Shown: positions 19,083 through 28,181, numbered from the stretch's first letter. The stretch: 64,000 nt of DNA from Hymenobacter sp. CRA2 (GCF_002007105.1 NZ_MVBC01000004.1:62001-126000), one strand, 5' to 3'. Numbers and translations: made by a program. The notes: generated from the letters alone by a model not told the origin.

Positions 19083-19570
19083 GCAACTCGTGGCCTAACT
19101 TGCGGCCTTAATGAGTGGCACGACGAGGTTCCCGAGCAAAGCTCACCTTCTGATCAGCTGCACGCTGCCGTTTCCTACAATTGCGCAGCCCTTGGCCGGT
19201 TCTTTCCCTGAAAGTGCGGCCACCCAATCTTCTTTCCAGCAGTCGTGCCCACCCGATTTTCCGATGCCTGACATCTGGGAGCGGCAGGGCGCGGGACCGA
19301 TTGATTTACCTTCTTTCGCTCCCGTTTGGCTTAAGTCCTCATTCGGCTGGAATAGACCTCTACTGTTTGGTTCTGTTCCAGCCGAAATTGTATCCGGCCG
19401 GTTCCAACAGTGGGCCGAAGCCACGCCGCACCTCCGCCTAGTTACTGTTCAGCCAATAGAAATGGCTGATACGATTTCCCGCCAGGCTCTCCCTCTCTTT
19501 TGGAGAGGGGGCCGGGGGTGAGGCGCACCGCAGAAAATCAACAGAGTAAACCCTTTTTTCGCACAACAGA
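19083..19570. other. Noncoding gap before carA, with a widespread palindromic repeat
   Basis: About 490 bp without a convincing gene; the open frames there have no family-like composition. At 19487-19522 lies the sequence CTCTCCCTCTCTTTTGGAGA followed by GGGGGCCGGGGGTGAGGC. A CCCTCTC/GAGAGGG hairpin with this flank is a repeat I recall from many unrelated genomes. The carA promoter must lie in this gap, but no clear TAnnTTTG element is seen. Confidence 0.5.
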
Positions 19571-20656
19571 GTGGAAAACGCTAAATCGGTGAAGCTGGTG
19601 CTCGAAGACGGCACCGAAATTCAGGGCCAATCTTTCGGCGCATTCACCTCGGCCGCGGGCGAAGTGGTGTTCAGCACGGCCATGACCGGCTACCCCGAAA
19701 ACCTCACCGATCCGTCCTTCGCCGGGCAGATTCTGGTGCTGACTTACCCCATCGTGGGCAACTACGGCGTGCCGGGCGAGGAGCTGTACGAGTCGATTTC
19801 CAAGATTTTCGAGTCGGACAAGATTCACGTGGCGGGCCTGGTGGTCAACTACTACTCCGAGGAGCACAGCCACTGGCACGCCGCCAAGAGCCTGGGCGAG
19901 TGGCTGGCCGAGTACAACATCCCCGGCATCTTCGGCGTGGACACCCGTATGCTCACCAAGAAGCTGCGCGAGAAGGGCGCCATGCTCGGCAAAATCGTGG
20001 CCGAAGAGGACGTGCCCCTGCACGACCCCAACCAGGACAACCTGGTGGCCCAGGTGAGCCCCGACGGCGTGCAGCACTACGGCACCGGCAAAAACAAGAT
20101 CGTGCTGGTGGACTGCGGTACCAAGACCAACATCATCCGCTGCTTCCTGGAGCGCGACGTGGAGCTGATCCGCGTGCCCTGGGACTACGACTTCACCCAG
20201 CTCGACTACGACGGCCTATTCCTGAGCAACGGCCCCGGTGACCCGAAAATGTGCACGCCCACCATCGAGCACCTGCAAAAGGCGCTGCAGCAGGACAAGC
20301 CCATCTTCGGCATCTGCCTGGGCTCCCAGCTCATGGGCCTCGCGGCCGGCGGCGACACGTTCAAGCTCAAGTACGGCCACCGCAGCCACAACCAGCCGGT
20401 GAAGCTCACCGGCACCCAGCGCAGCTACATCACCAGCCAGAACCACGGCTTCGCGGTGGACACCGCCACGCTGCCCGCCGAGTGGGACATGCTCTTCGAG
20501 AACCTGAACGACGGCACCTGCGAAGGCATCAAGCACAAGACCAAGCCCTTCTTCTCCACCCAGTTTCACCCCGAAGCCGCCGGCGGCCCCCAGGACACGG
20601 AGTTTCTGTTCGACCAGTTCCTGGACGAGGTAGAGAAGTACAAGGCTGGTAAGTAG
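19571..20656 (+). CDS. carA: Carbamoyl-phosphate synthase small subunit
   Basis: 361 residues, the usual length, beginning with GTG at 19571. The N-terminal CPSase small-chain domain (VLEDGTEIQGQSFG, GEVVFSTAMTGYPENLTDPSF) precedes the class I glutamine amidotransferase domain, with the catalytic Cys in PIFGICLGSQLMGLA and His/Glu in TQFHPEAAGGP. It supplies ammonia from glutamine to CarB. The product carbamoyl phosphate feeds ArgF' and pyrimidine synthesis. It is unusual that two unrelated genes lie between carA and carB. Confidence 0.96.
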   Translation: MENAKSVKLVLEDGTEIQGQSFGAFTSAAGEVVFSTAMTGYPENLTDPSFAGQILVLTYPIVGNYGVPGEELYESISKIFESDKIHVAGLVVNYYSEEHSHWHAAKSLGEWLAEYNIPGIFGVDTRMLTKKLREKGAMLGKIVAEEDVPLHDPNQDNLVAQVSPDGVQHYGTGKNKIVLVDCGTKTNIIRCFLERDVELIRVPWDYDFTQLDYDGLFLSNGPGDPKMCTPTIEHLQKALQQDKPIFGICLGSQLMGLAAGGDTFKLKYGHRSHNQPVKLTGTQRSYITSQNHGFAVDTATLPAEWDMLFENLNDGTCEGIKHKTKPFFSTQFHPEAAGGPQDTEFLFDQFLDEVEKYKAGK

Positions 20657-20692
20657 CCGAACGGCAAGCTCCGCACGGCAGCACCCCAGCAC

Positions 20693-20720
20693 GTCATGCT
20701 GAGCTTGTCGAAGCATCTCT
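20693..20720. repeat. Half copy of a GTCAT-type repeat after carA
   Basis: GTCATGCTGAGCTTGTCGAA and the following GCATCTCT match the left arm of the repeat at 17770. No right arm is found before the next gene starts at 20758, so this is a solo or truncated copy. Confidence 0.5.
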
Positions 20721-20757
20721 ACCGCTTCGTCTAAGTTTTAAAAAGCCCATTTGCAAT

Positions 20758-21567
20758 ATGGCCGAGATAGAGGACCAAGACTCTGTAATTGGACGAATAG
20801 TCAATTCTGAACTTGTTCTTCAGCATTTCGGCTATTGGCCGAGTTTTCACGACGCCGGTATTGGCAAAGTGACCTTTGAAGTTCATCCTTCATTTGGGGC
20901 GGCAGTGACGCTTGTAATAGAAGCTTGTGAAACGACCGATGAAGTCACAGAACAAGGCTACTATAAACAGGTAAAGCACTGCGACATCGAGCTTCAATTT
21001 CTTGGTATCCAAGAAATGGTTTTGGGCTTCGACCATAAACCGACCATTTTCGGCCTTGACTTCGAAGAGCGCGGCAAACTCATAGAATGTGGACTGGCTT
21101 CCTCTGCCGATACCCGGTTAATAGTAGCAGAGAACGTGTCGGTCTTGCGCTTGACGCCGACCGTTCCTCCTGTGGATGAGCCAAAGAAAATTGAGCAGGT
21201 AAACCCGGACGAGCCAATGGATTCAAGAAACATATTCATTTCTAGCCAGCATCGACTAAATGATGTCAAGTGGTCAGACCTGATTTATGTTGGCTTAGAC
21301 CATGCTCAGGCCAATGAATACAAGGCAGAGAAAGTCGCCGAATATGCTCATGCACTCTTCGATGAAGAAGATGTGTATGTCGTCATCGGACGCCACGACT
21401 CTTACTTGTCGGCATTAGACGAAGCCTTAGAAAGAATAAGCACACTGCTGAAAACAACGGACGTTCTGCTCTGCAACACTGCTTTTACAAAGGCCATGAA
21501 GTTCAACCAAATCGGGGTCATGTGCTACGGGCAGAAGCCTAAACAATCTTCTGCAACGGATCAGTAA
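20758..21567 (+). CDS. Imm50-like immunity-type protein with an unassigned C-terminal domain
   Basis: 269 residues. The N-terminal ~125 residues resemble the Imm50 family, whose hallmark is a WPSFHDA-type motif (LQHFGYWPSFHDAGIGKVTFE at about residues 20-40). The C-terminal ~110 residues (WSDLIYVGLDHAQANEYKAE and on, with VYVVIGRHDSYLSALDEALERI) form an alpha/beta domain I do not recognise. Imm50 proteins are predicted immunity proteins against polymorphic toxins. No toxin gene is adjacent, so it may be an orphan. The gene is visibly richer in A and T than its neighbours and lies between carA and carB, which suggests later insertion. Confidence 0.6.
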   Translation: MAEIEDQDSVIGRIVNSELVLQHFGYWPSFHDAGIGKVTFEVHPSFGAAVTLVIEACETTDEVTEQGYYKQVKHCDIELQFLGIQEMVLGFDHKPTIFGLDFEERGKLIECGLASSADTRLIVAENVSVLRLTPTVPPVDEPKKIEQVNPDEPMDSRNIFISSQHRLNDVKWSDLIYVGLDHAQANEYKAEKVAEYAHALFDEEDVYVVIGRHDSYLSALDEALERISTLLKTTDVLLCNTAFTKAMKFNQIGVMCYGQKPKQSSATDQ

Positions 21568-21627
21568 GACGCTTCCACTTCGCTTCACCTCACTCGATAA
21601 ATTCGCTCCCTCAAACGCACTGTCCAT

Positions 21628-22032
21628 ATGCCAGAAAAACGTAGAGGTCTGCCGAATTGGGTGTTTATCGTGGCCGGCGCACTGGTGCTTGCCGTGTACT
21701 TGTTCAGCAAATTCCTGGGCCAGAAGACCATTTTGAAAGCGGTGCTCGGGGAGCCGGGCGACTTGGTGGCTCGGGCCATGAAGTCGGCCAAATACTCCCC
21801 GCGCATCACCAGCCGCATCGGCGAAATAAGCGGCACCAACTTCAAGGTAAAGCAGCTCGGGGCCAGGAAAGATACCTCCGTCTTTCAGTTTCTGCTGCAA
21901 GGCGAGCGGGGCAATGCGTCCATCAAGCTCTGGATGGTCAAGCGGCCGTCCGGGCAATGGGACCTGATCAAAACCGACACGCTCTTCAGCACGGAGCGGA
22001 CCGTTCCGCTCACGCAACTCGATAAGCTGTAG
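21628..22032 (+). CDS. Small membrane-anchored protein, possibly Coa1-like
   Basis: 134 residues: a basic start (MPEKRRGLPNW), one transmembrane helix (VFIVAGALVLAVYLFSKFL), then a ~100-residue domain with the pattern ISGTNFKVKQLG, VFQFLLQGERGNASIKLWMV and SGQWDLIKTDTLF. This alternation, a strand, a G-x-x-G-x-A strand, then G-x-W, is like the Coa1 family (cytochrome oxidase assembly factor 1) and like many bacterial one-helix proteins annotated that way. Similarity is by eye and weak. It lies 59 bp before carB and may be co-transcribed with it. Confidence 0.55.
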   Translation: MPEKRRGLPNWVFIVAGALVLAVYLFSKFLGQKTILKAVLGEPGDLVARAMKSAKYSPRITSRIGEISGTNFKVKQLGARKDTSVFQFLLQGERGNASIKLWMVKRPSGQWDLIKTDTLFSTERTVPLTQLDKL

Positions 22033-22091
22033 TCAGCTTCACAAGACTTTTAATCCGACTCCCGCGCGGGTCTGGTACTCTAACTCCTAGA

Positions 22092-25000
22092 ATGGAAAAA
22101 CCCAACAAAGTTCTCATCCTCGGTTCCGGCGCCCTCAAAATCGGGGAGGCCGGTGAGTTCGATTACTCCGGTTCGCAGGCCCTCAAGGCGCTGAAAGAGG
22201 AAGGCATCCGCACCATCCTCATCAACCCCAACATTGCCACCGTGCAGACGTCGGACGACATTGCCGACGACGTGTACTTCCTGCCCGTGACGCCCTACTT
22301 CGTGGAGGAAGTCATCAAGAAGGAGCAGCCCGACGGCATTCTGGTGGCTTTCGGCGGCCAAACGGCCCTGAACTGCGCCGTGGCCCTGTACCGCGCCGGC
22401 GTGTTCGAGAAGTACAACGTGCGCGTGCTCGGCACGCCCGTGCAGAGCATCATCGACACCGAGGACCGCGACATCTTCAAGGAAAAGCTCGACCAGATCG
22501 GCGTGCTCACGGCCCGCAGCGAAGCCGTGACCACGATGGAAGACGCCTTAGCCGCGGCTGAGCGGATTGGCTTCCCCATCATCGTGCGCGCCGCCTTTGC
22601 CCTGGGCGGCCTGGGCAGCGGCTTCGCCAACAACATGGAGGAGCTGCGCACCCTGGCCCAGAAATCCTTTTCGACCTCGGACCAGATTCTGGTGGAAGAG
22701 TCCTTGAAAGGCTGGAAAGAGGTGGAGTACGAGGTGGTGCGCGACCAGTTCGACAACTGCATCACCGTCTGCAACATGGAGAACTTCGACCCCATCGGTA
22801 TCCACACCGGGGAGAGCATCGTGGTGGCCCCGTCGCAGACCCTGAGCAACCGCGAGTACCACAAGCTGCGCAGCATCGGCATCAAGACCATCCGCCACCT
22901 GGGCATCGTGGGCGAGTGCAACATTCAGTACGCTCTCGACCCGTTCTCGGAGGAATACCGCGTGATTGAGGTGAATGCCCGTTTGTCGCGCTCCTCGGCC
23001 CTGGCTTCCAAGGCTACCGGCTACCCGCTGGCTTTCGTGGCCGCCAAGCTCAGCCTGGGCTACTCGCTGGCCGAGCTGAAAAACAGCGTGACGCAGACCA
23101 CTTCGGCCTTCTTCGAGCCTTCCCTCGACTACCTGGTGGTGAAGCTGCCGCGCTGGGACTTGAGCAAGTTTGCGGGCGTGCAGCGGCAGATTGGCTCGGC
23201 CATGAAGAGCGTGGGCGAGGTTATGGCCATCGGCAAAACCTTCGAGGAAGCCGTGCAGAAGGGCCTGCGCATGCTCGACACCGGCCGGCGCGGCTTCGTG
23301 GCCAACAAGCCCGAGCCCATTGACCTCGCGGACCTCGACCGGCTGCTGAGCGAGCCGAACGAGGAGCGCATCTTCGCCATCAACGAGGCCTTCCAGGCCG
23401 GCTACGACGTGGAGCGCGTGTACGAGCTGACGCGCATCGACCGGTGGTTTTTGCAGCGCCTCTACGGCATCTACCAGCTGGGCCTGCAGCTCGGCGAAAA
23501 GCGCCAGCAGGGCGGCCTCGATGCCCTCGACACCGACCTGCTGCGCCAAGCCAAAAAGCAGGGCTTCTCGGACCAGCAGCTGGCCGTGCAGCTGCTCGGT
23601 CCGGCCGAGGTGAAGGCCAACGAAATGCTGGTACGCGCCCGCCGCAAGGCCCTGGGCGTGGTGCCCGTGGTCAAGCAAATCGACACGCTGGCGGCCGAAT
23701 TTCCGGCCCAGACCAACTACCTCTACCTCACCTACCACGGCACCGAAAACGACCTGGAGCCGGAAACCGACAAGTCGGTGGTGGTGCTGGGCTCGGGCGT
23801 GTACCGCATCGGCTCGTCGGTGGAGTTTGACTGGTGCGGCGTAAACGCGGCCCAGACGGTGAACGAGGAGGGCTACAAGTCCATCATCATCAACTACAAC
23901 CCCGAAACCGTCTCGACCGACTACGACGTGTCGGACCGCCTGTACTTCGAGGAATTGAGCTACGAGCGGGTGATGGACATTCTGGACTTCGAAGCGCCGC
24001 AGGGCGTGATTCTGAGCACCGGCGGGCAGATTCCGAACAACATTGCCACCCGCCTCGAAGCCGCCGGCGCGCCCATCCTGGGCACCGGTGCCGCGCGCAT
24101 CGACGAGGCCGAAAACCGCCACAAGTTCAGCAGCATCATGGACGAGCTGGGCATTGCCCAGCCGCGCTGGAGCGAGCTGACCACCATGGAGGCCATCTAC
24201 GACTTCGTGAAGCAGGTGGGCTTCCCGGTGCTGATCCGCCCGAGCTACGTGCTGTCGGGCGCGGCCATGAACGTGGTGTCGAACCCGCGGGAGCTGGAGG
24301 AGTACCTGAAGCTGGCCGCCGAGGTCAGCGCCGAGTACCCGGTGGTGGTGTCGCAGTTTATCCAGGATGCCAAGGAAATCGAGCTGGACGCGGTGGCCGA
24401 TAAAGGGGAAATTGTTTCCTATGCTATATCGGAACACGTCGAGTTTGCCGGCGTACACTCGGGCGACGCCACCATGTATTACCCGCCGCAGCGCGTGTAC
24501 GTGGGCACGGTGCGCAAGCTCAAGGTCATTGCCGAGAAGATTGCCAAGCGTTTCCAGATCAGCGGGCCGTTCAACATCCAGTTCCTGGAGAAAAACCGCG
24601 AAATCCGCGTCATCGAGTGCAACCTGCGCGCCTCGCGCAGCTTCCCGTTCGTGAGCAAGGTATCGGGCAACAACCTGATCAAGAAGGCCACGAAAGTGCT
24701 GCTCGGGCAGTCGGTGGAGCGCGACGCGAGCGAGCTGGTGTACGACCTGCCCTTCGTGGGCGTGAAAGCCTCGCAGTTCTCCTTCACCCGCCTGCAGGGC
24801 GCCGACCCGGTGCTGCGCGTGGACATGACCAGCACCGGCGAAGTGGGCTGCCTGGGCGACACGGCCGAGGAAGCGCTGCTGAAGTCGCTGCTGTCGGTGG
24901 GCTACCGCATCCCGGAGAAGACGGTGCTGATGTCCAGCGGCCCGCTGACGTCCAAAGTGGCCCTGCTGGAATCGGCCCAGGTGCTGGTGCAACGCGGGTA

Positions 25001-25340
25001 CACCATCTACGCCACGCACGGCACGCACAGCTTCTTCGCCGAAAACGGCGTGCCCAGCTCCCTGGTCTACTGGCCCGACGAGCTGCAGGAGCCCAACGCC
25101 CTGACCTACCTGCGCGAGCGGAAAATCGACCTGGTCATCAACATTCCCAAGAACACGACCAAGGGCGAGCTGGACAACGACTACAAAATCCGCCGCACGG
25201 CCGTCGACTTCAACATCCCGCTCATCACCAACGCCCGCCTGGCCAAAGCCTTCATCCACGCCTTCACCACGCTGAAGCTGCAGGATCTGAGCATCAAGAG
25301 CTGGAAGGAGTTCAAGGCGCAGACCGAGCCGGTGCTGTAA
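22092..25340 (+). CDS. carB: Carbamoyl-phosphate synthase large subunit
   Basis: 1082 residues, full length. Two homologous halves are seen, each with an N-terminal glycine-rich loop (KVLILGSGALKIGEAGEFDYSG and VVVLGSGVYRIGSSVEFDWCG) and an ATP-grasp domain. Between them is an oligomerisation domain, and at the C-terminus the methylglyoxal-synthase-like regulatory domain (VALLESAQVLVQRGYTIYATHGTH). The enzyme makes carbamoyl phosphate from bicarbonate, ATP and ammonia from CarA. It is followed by the 42-bp repeat array, whose first hairpin can serve as terminator. Confidence 0.97.
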   Translation: MEKPNKVLILGSGALKIGEAGEFDYSGSQALKALKEEGIRTILINPNIATVQTSDDIADDVYFLPVTPYFVEEVIKKEQPDGILVAFGGQTALNCAVALYRAGVFEKYNVRVLGTPVQSIIDTEDRDIFKEKLDQIGVLTARSEAVTTMEDALAAAERIGFPIIVRAAFALGGLGSGFANNMEELRTLAQKSFSTSDQILVEESLKGWKEVEYEVVRDQFDNCITVCNMENFDPIGIHTGESIVVAPSQTLSNREYHKLRSIGIKTIRHLGIVGECNIQYALDPFSEEYRVIEVNARLSRSSALASKATGYPLAFVAAKLSLGYSLAELKNSVTQTTSAFFEPSLDYLVVKLPRWDLSKFAGVQRQIGSAMKSVGEVMAIGKTFEEAVQKGLRMLDTGRRGFVANKPEPIDLADLDRLLSEPNEERIFAINEAFQAGYDVERVYELTRIDRWFLQRLYGIYQLGLQLGEKRQQGGLDALDTDLLRQAKKQGFSDQQLAVQLLGPAEVKANEMLVRARRKALGVVPVVKQIDTLAAEFPAQTNYLYLTYHGTENDLEPETDKSVVVLGSGVYRIGSSVEFDWCGVNAAQTVNEEGYKSIIINYNPETVSTDYDVSDRLYFEELSYERVMDILDFEAPQGVILSTGGQIPNNIATRLEAAGAPILGTGAARIDEAENRHKFSSIMDELGIAQPRWSELTTMEAIYDFVKQVGFPVLIRPSYVLSGAAMNVVSNPRELEEYLKLAAEVSAEYPVVVSQFIQDAKEIELDAVADKGEIVSYAISEHVEFAGVHSGDATMYYPPQRVYVGTVRKLKVIAEKIAKRFQISGPFNIQFLEKNREIRVIECNLRASRSFPFVSKVSGNNLIKKATKVLLGQSVERDASELVYDLPFVGVKASQFSFTRLQGADPVLRVDMTSTGEVGCLGDTAEEALLKSLLSVGYRIPEKTVLMSSGPLTSKVALLESAQVLVQRGYTIYATHGTHSFFAENGVPSSLVYWPDELQEPNALTYLRERKIDLVINIPKNTTKGELDNDYKIRRTAVDFNIPLITNARLAKAFIHAFTTLKLQDLSIKSWKEFKAQTEPVL

Positions 25341-25356
25341 GCCGGTGCCAACTGGC

Positions 25357-25566
25357 TAAAACGCATGGTTTCCGGACACCTTACCCGTGTGAGGTGTTCG
25401 GAAACCATTGTTTTTGCCCTACTTCCACTAAGAAGGAGCCCGGAAACCATTCGTTTCGGCCTCCTTCTTAGTGGAAGCGGCTCAGAAACCATTGTTTATG
25501 TGCTCATGCCACTGGGAAGTTGCTCGGGAACGATGGTTTTCGAGCACTTTGCATGTGTACTGAGTT
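25357..25566. repeat. 42-bp tandem repeat array (4-5 degenerate units) after carB
   Basis: Units begin at 25399, 25441, 25483 and 25525, exactly 42 bp apart, each opening with a form of CGGAAACCATTGTTT. A weaker fifth unit starts near 25357. The units are diverged. Parts of adjacent units are also inverted: 25365-25381 pairs with 25392-25408, and 25422-25438 pairs perfectly with 25461-25477. Because 42 is a multiple of 3, both strands can be read as 14-residue repeats (such as SETIVFALLPLRRS). Confidence 0.75.
25365..25415 (+). terminator. Probable carB terminator inside the repeat array
   Basis: A 17-bp stem (25365-25381 with 25392-25408, one G-T wobble) and a 10-nt loop are followed by TGTTTTT. 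It starts 25 bp after the carB stop. Confidence 0.7.
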
Positions 25567-25570
25567 CTGG

Positions 25571-27070
25571 CTATTTGGCTATTGGCAACCAAGCTTGCAG
25601 CAAAAGTCCGCCGTTATTCGGGAGCATAAACTGCTGTTCACCCAGCTGGACAGATTTGCCGCCGTACCCTGAAAAAACGCCCCGAATGTAGAGCTGCGAG
25701 CCGGCCAGCGAGAAGTCCAGTAGCTCATCCTTATGGGTGCCGCCCAGGCGTTGGGCCCAGTCGAAGCGGCTGGCCGGTCCGGTATCGGTGAGTTGCGCCA
25801 CAAACAGGTCGGACCCGTAAACGTTCAGGCGACCGGGTGGTTTGGGCGGAAGCACCGTGGCGCCGATGGTCAAGCTCGGCGTGCCGAAGGTGCCCGCTAC
25901 AAATACGTGGCGGCCGTTTACAACTACACGGGATACTCCGGCATCTTCATCGTGGCCGGTGCCGCGCAGACGCTGTACCCAGACCGGACGCACCTTGGTA
26001 CCAGCCACGACCAGCTTGGCCACGAACAGGTCGCCCGGAACGTCCTGCGCGTTTGGTGGTTGGCTGGCCCGCCCGAACGCCTGGTCGGCATCCTCACGGC
26101 CCACGACGTAGAGGGAATTGCCACTGACGGCTACGCTGGTAACCAAGCCAGCTTCCGTGTGGGTCCAGTCGGGACGGTAGCTGTTTCCCTGGTCGCTGAG
26201 TTGGGTAAGGTGCAGGCGGTAGTTGGCGTGCCTGGGTAGGGCGCCCAGTTCCAGGGTGCTCGTTGGTTCTTCCCGGAGCGGCGTGTACTGCCAGGCGTTG
26301 GCAGCCAAGTACAGCTTGCCTTGCTGGCTAGCCAAGGTCACGACTCTGTAGTTGTCGGCGTTGACTAGCCAGGTGTGCTGCCAACTCGGAGTAGCCCGGG
26401 TTCCCGCATCGGTCAGCTTGGCGACGAAAGCCAGCGTGACGTTCGGGGCTTTATTGCCGGTGGCTGGGTCCCAGGTGCGGGATTCCGTTTCAATGGCTCC
26501 AGTCACGTAGAGGGCGGCCCCGTCGCAGACCAAATGCTGGGCTCGTGGGGTAACGCCTTCAATTTCATTACTGACAGCATAGCCCAGGGCCTGCGTCCAC
26601 TCGGCGCTGGCGCGGTTGCCATGGTCGGTGAGCTTGGCCACAAACAGGTCGCCAAACCCCGGGGTCTTTATCGGATGGCCGAAGCCTTCCGACTCCTTCT
26701 CAAAGCGCCCCAGCACGTACACGCTGCTGTCTTGGATAACTAGAGCAGATGCGTAATCCTTGCTGTTGTAGCGTTGACTCATTTTCACCAGCCAGACAAG
26801 CCGGCGCGTGGCGGGGTCCCATTTGGCCACAAAGGCGTTGTGGCCAGTGGAAGCTGGGCCGCTTTCCGGGTCAACATGACCTTCTTCCCAGTGGGTCTGA
26901 CTGCCAGCTACATACACGTACCCATTGGTCGTTACCGTAGCAAAAACATTCCCGGGAACTTCCAGCGGATGGATGTTCTGAAAGGACGGGGCCTGCGCCC
27001 AGGCGTCCGTGCCAGCAAGTACGCCGAACAAGGACAGTAAATAATATAAGCAGAAACCTAGGAGGCGCAT
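25571..27070 (-). CDS. Secreted beta-propeller-like repeat protein, unknown function
   Basis: 499 residues with a signal peptide (LLGFCLYYLLSLFGVLAGTDAWAQ). At least five imperfect repeats of 50-80 residues contain the signature DLFVAKLTDxGxxxxxxW (for example FVAKLTDHGNRASAEWTQALG, FVAKLTDAGTRATPSWQHTW, LFVAQLTDTGPASRFDWAQRLGG) together with strands of the type LYVxGxF. This is the layout of SBBP-type beta-propeller proteins that are common on the surface of Bacteroidota. No sorting domain is seen at the C-terminus. It is convergent with carB and runs into the repeat array. It is a little less GC-rich than its surroundings. Confidence 0.7.
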   Translation of the reverse strand: MRLLGFCLYYLLSLFGVLAGTDAWAQAPSFQNIHPLEVPGNVFATVTTNGYVYVAGSQTHWEEGHVDPESGPASTGHNAFVAKWDPATRRLVWLVKMSQRYNSKDYASALVIQDSSVYVLGRFEKESEGFGHPIKTPGFGDLFVAKLTDHGNRASAEWTQALGYAVSNEIEGVTPRAQHLVCDGAALYVTGAIETESRTWDPATGNKAPNVTLAFVAKLTDAGTRATPSWQHTWLVNADNYRVVTLASQQGKLYLAANAWQYTPLREEPTSTLELGALPRHANYRLHLTQLSDQGNSYRPDWTHTEAGLVTSVAVSGNSLYVVGREDADQAFGRASQPPNAQDVPGDLFVAKLVVAGTKVRPVWVQRLRGTGHDEDAGVSRVVVNGRHVFVAGTFGTPSLTIGATVLPPKPPGRLNVYGSDLFVAQLTDTGPASRFDWAQRLGGTHKDELLDFSLAGSQLYIRGVFSGYGGKSVQLGEQQFMLPNNGGLLLQAWLPIAK

Positions 27071-27236
27071 GATAGTCAGTATTCAAAGTGCCATTGCTCA
27101 CTGCGGTGAGTTTACCGATTTATTTTACCCTACTGCACCGTTGTTCTAACTCCTAACGGAATAAACGTGCCTAGACGGGGCGCTTCTGTTTCCTTTGTAC
27201 CCCAAACCGCGAAGTAAGCTTCGCGCTACACCCCCC

Positions 27237-28181
27237 ATGAAAAAATTCACCTCGTTCGCCGACGTACCGGATTACAAAGCCCTGCTGCAGCAGGCGCTGG
27301 AGATTAAGCAGAACCCCTTCGGCTACCAGCACCTGGGTAAGAACAAGACTGTCGGACTGATTTTCTTCAATCCCAGCCTGCGCACCCGCCTGAGCTCCAT
27401 CAAGGCGGCCTACAACCTCGGCGCGCAAGCCTGGGTGCTCAACGCCGGCGCCGACTCCTGGACCCTGGAAATGGCCGACGGCGCGGTGATGAACGGCTCC
27501 ACCCAGGAGCACATCAAGGAAGCCATTGCCGTGATGAGCCAGTACTGCGACGTGCTGGGCGTGCGCACCTTCCCCGGGCTCAAAGACCGCGACGAAGACT
27601 ACAACGAGGTAGTCTTCAACAAGATTCTGCAGTACGCCACCGTGCCCGTCATTAGCCTGGAAAGCGCCACCCTACACCCGCTGCAAAGCTTCGCCGACCT
27701 CATCACCGTGGCCGAAACCAAGCAAACCGAACGCGTGAAAGTGGTGCTGACCTGGGCTCCGCACGTGCGCGCCCTGCCCCAGTGCGTGCCCAACTCCTTT
27801 GCCGACTGGTTTTCGGAAGTCGACTGGGTGGACTTCGTCATCACTCACCCCGAGGGCTACGAGTTGGCCGAGCAGTTCACCAAGGGCGCCCGCATCGAGT
27901 ACGACCAGGCCAAAGCCCTGGAAGGCGCCGATTACGTGTACGCCAAGAACTGGAGCTCCTACCGCAACTACGGGCAGGTCATCACCCAGGACCCGAGCTG
28001 GATGGTGGACGCCCGCCACATGGCCCTGACCAACAACGGCAAGTTCATCCACTGCCTGCCGGTGCGCCGCAACGTGGAAGTCGGCGACGCGGTGCTGGAC
28101 TCGTCCAACTCCCTGGTCATTCAGGAAGCCGGCAACCGCGTGTTTTCCATGCAGACGGTGCTGCACGAGATGCTCAAGTAG
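27237..28181 (+). CDS. argF': N-acetyl-/N-succinyl-L-ornithine carbamoyltransferase (ArgF')
   Basis: 314 residues from the ATG at 27237. Carbamoyltransferase motifs: FFNPSLRTRLSS for carbamoyl phosphate, ESATLHPLQSFADL, and FIHCLPVRRNVEVGD. The catalytic segment HCLPVRRN is the form used by AOTCase/SOTCase rather than HCLPA of classical ArgF. It carbamoylates N-acylornithine to N-acylcitrulline. From the literature, one residue in the loop near residue 90 distinguishes acetyl (Glu in Xanthomonas) from succinyl (Pro in Bacteroides fragilis). The equivalent loop here appears to be MNGSTQEH, so neither residue is clearly present. A strong terminator follows. Confidence 0.92.
   Translation: MKKFTSFADVPDYKALLQQALEIKQNPFGYQHLGKNKTVGLIFFNPSLRTRLSSIKAAYNLGAQAWVLNAGADSWTLEMADGAVMNGSTQEHIKEAIAVMSQYCDVLGVRTFPGLKDRDEDYNEVVFNKILQYATVPVISLESATLHPLQSFADLITVAETKQTERVKVVLTWAPHVRALPQCVPNSFADWFSEVDWVDFVITHPEGYELAEQFTKGARIEYDQAKALEGADYVYAKNWSSYRNYGQVITQDPSWMVDARHMALTNNGKFIHCLPVRRNVEVGDAVLDSSNSLVIQEAGNRVFSMQTVLHEMLK

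Noticed and set aside
19111-19521. 136-codon open frame before carA
   Set aside because: No recognisable features; it runs into the widespread CTCTCCCTCTC repeat, which is noncoding.
22548-25259. 903-codon leftward open frame opposite carB
   Set aside because: It is a shadow of carB caused by high GC; the sequence is His/Val/Arg/Ala-rich without motifs.
25357-25566. CRISPR array
   Set aside because: The units are contiguous 42-bp tandem copies that diverge throughout, with no constant repeat and variable spacer structure, and no cas genes are near.
25365-25691. 108-codon open frame through the 42-bp repeats
   Set aside because: The period is a multiple of 3, so open frames arise on both strands; the frame runs into the convergent propeller gene and is better seen as a DNA repeat.
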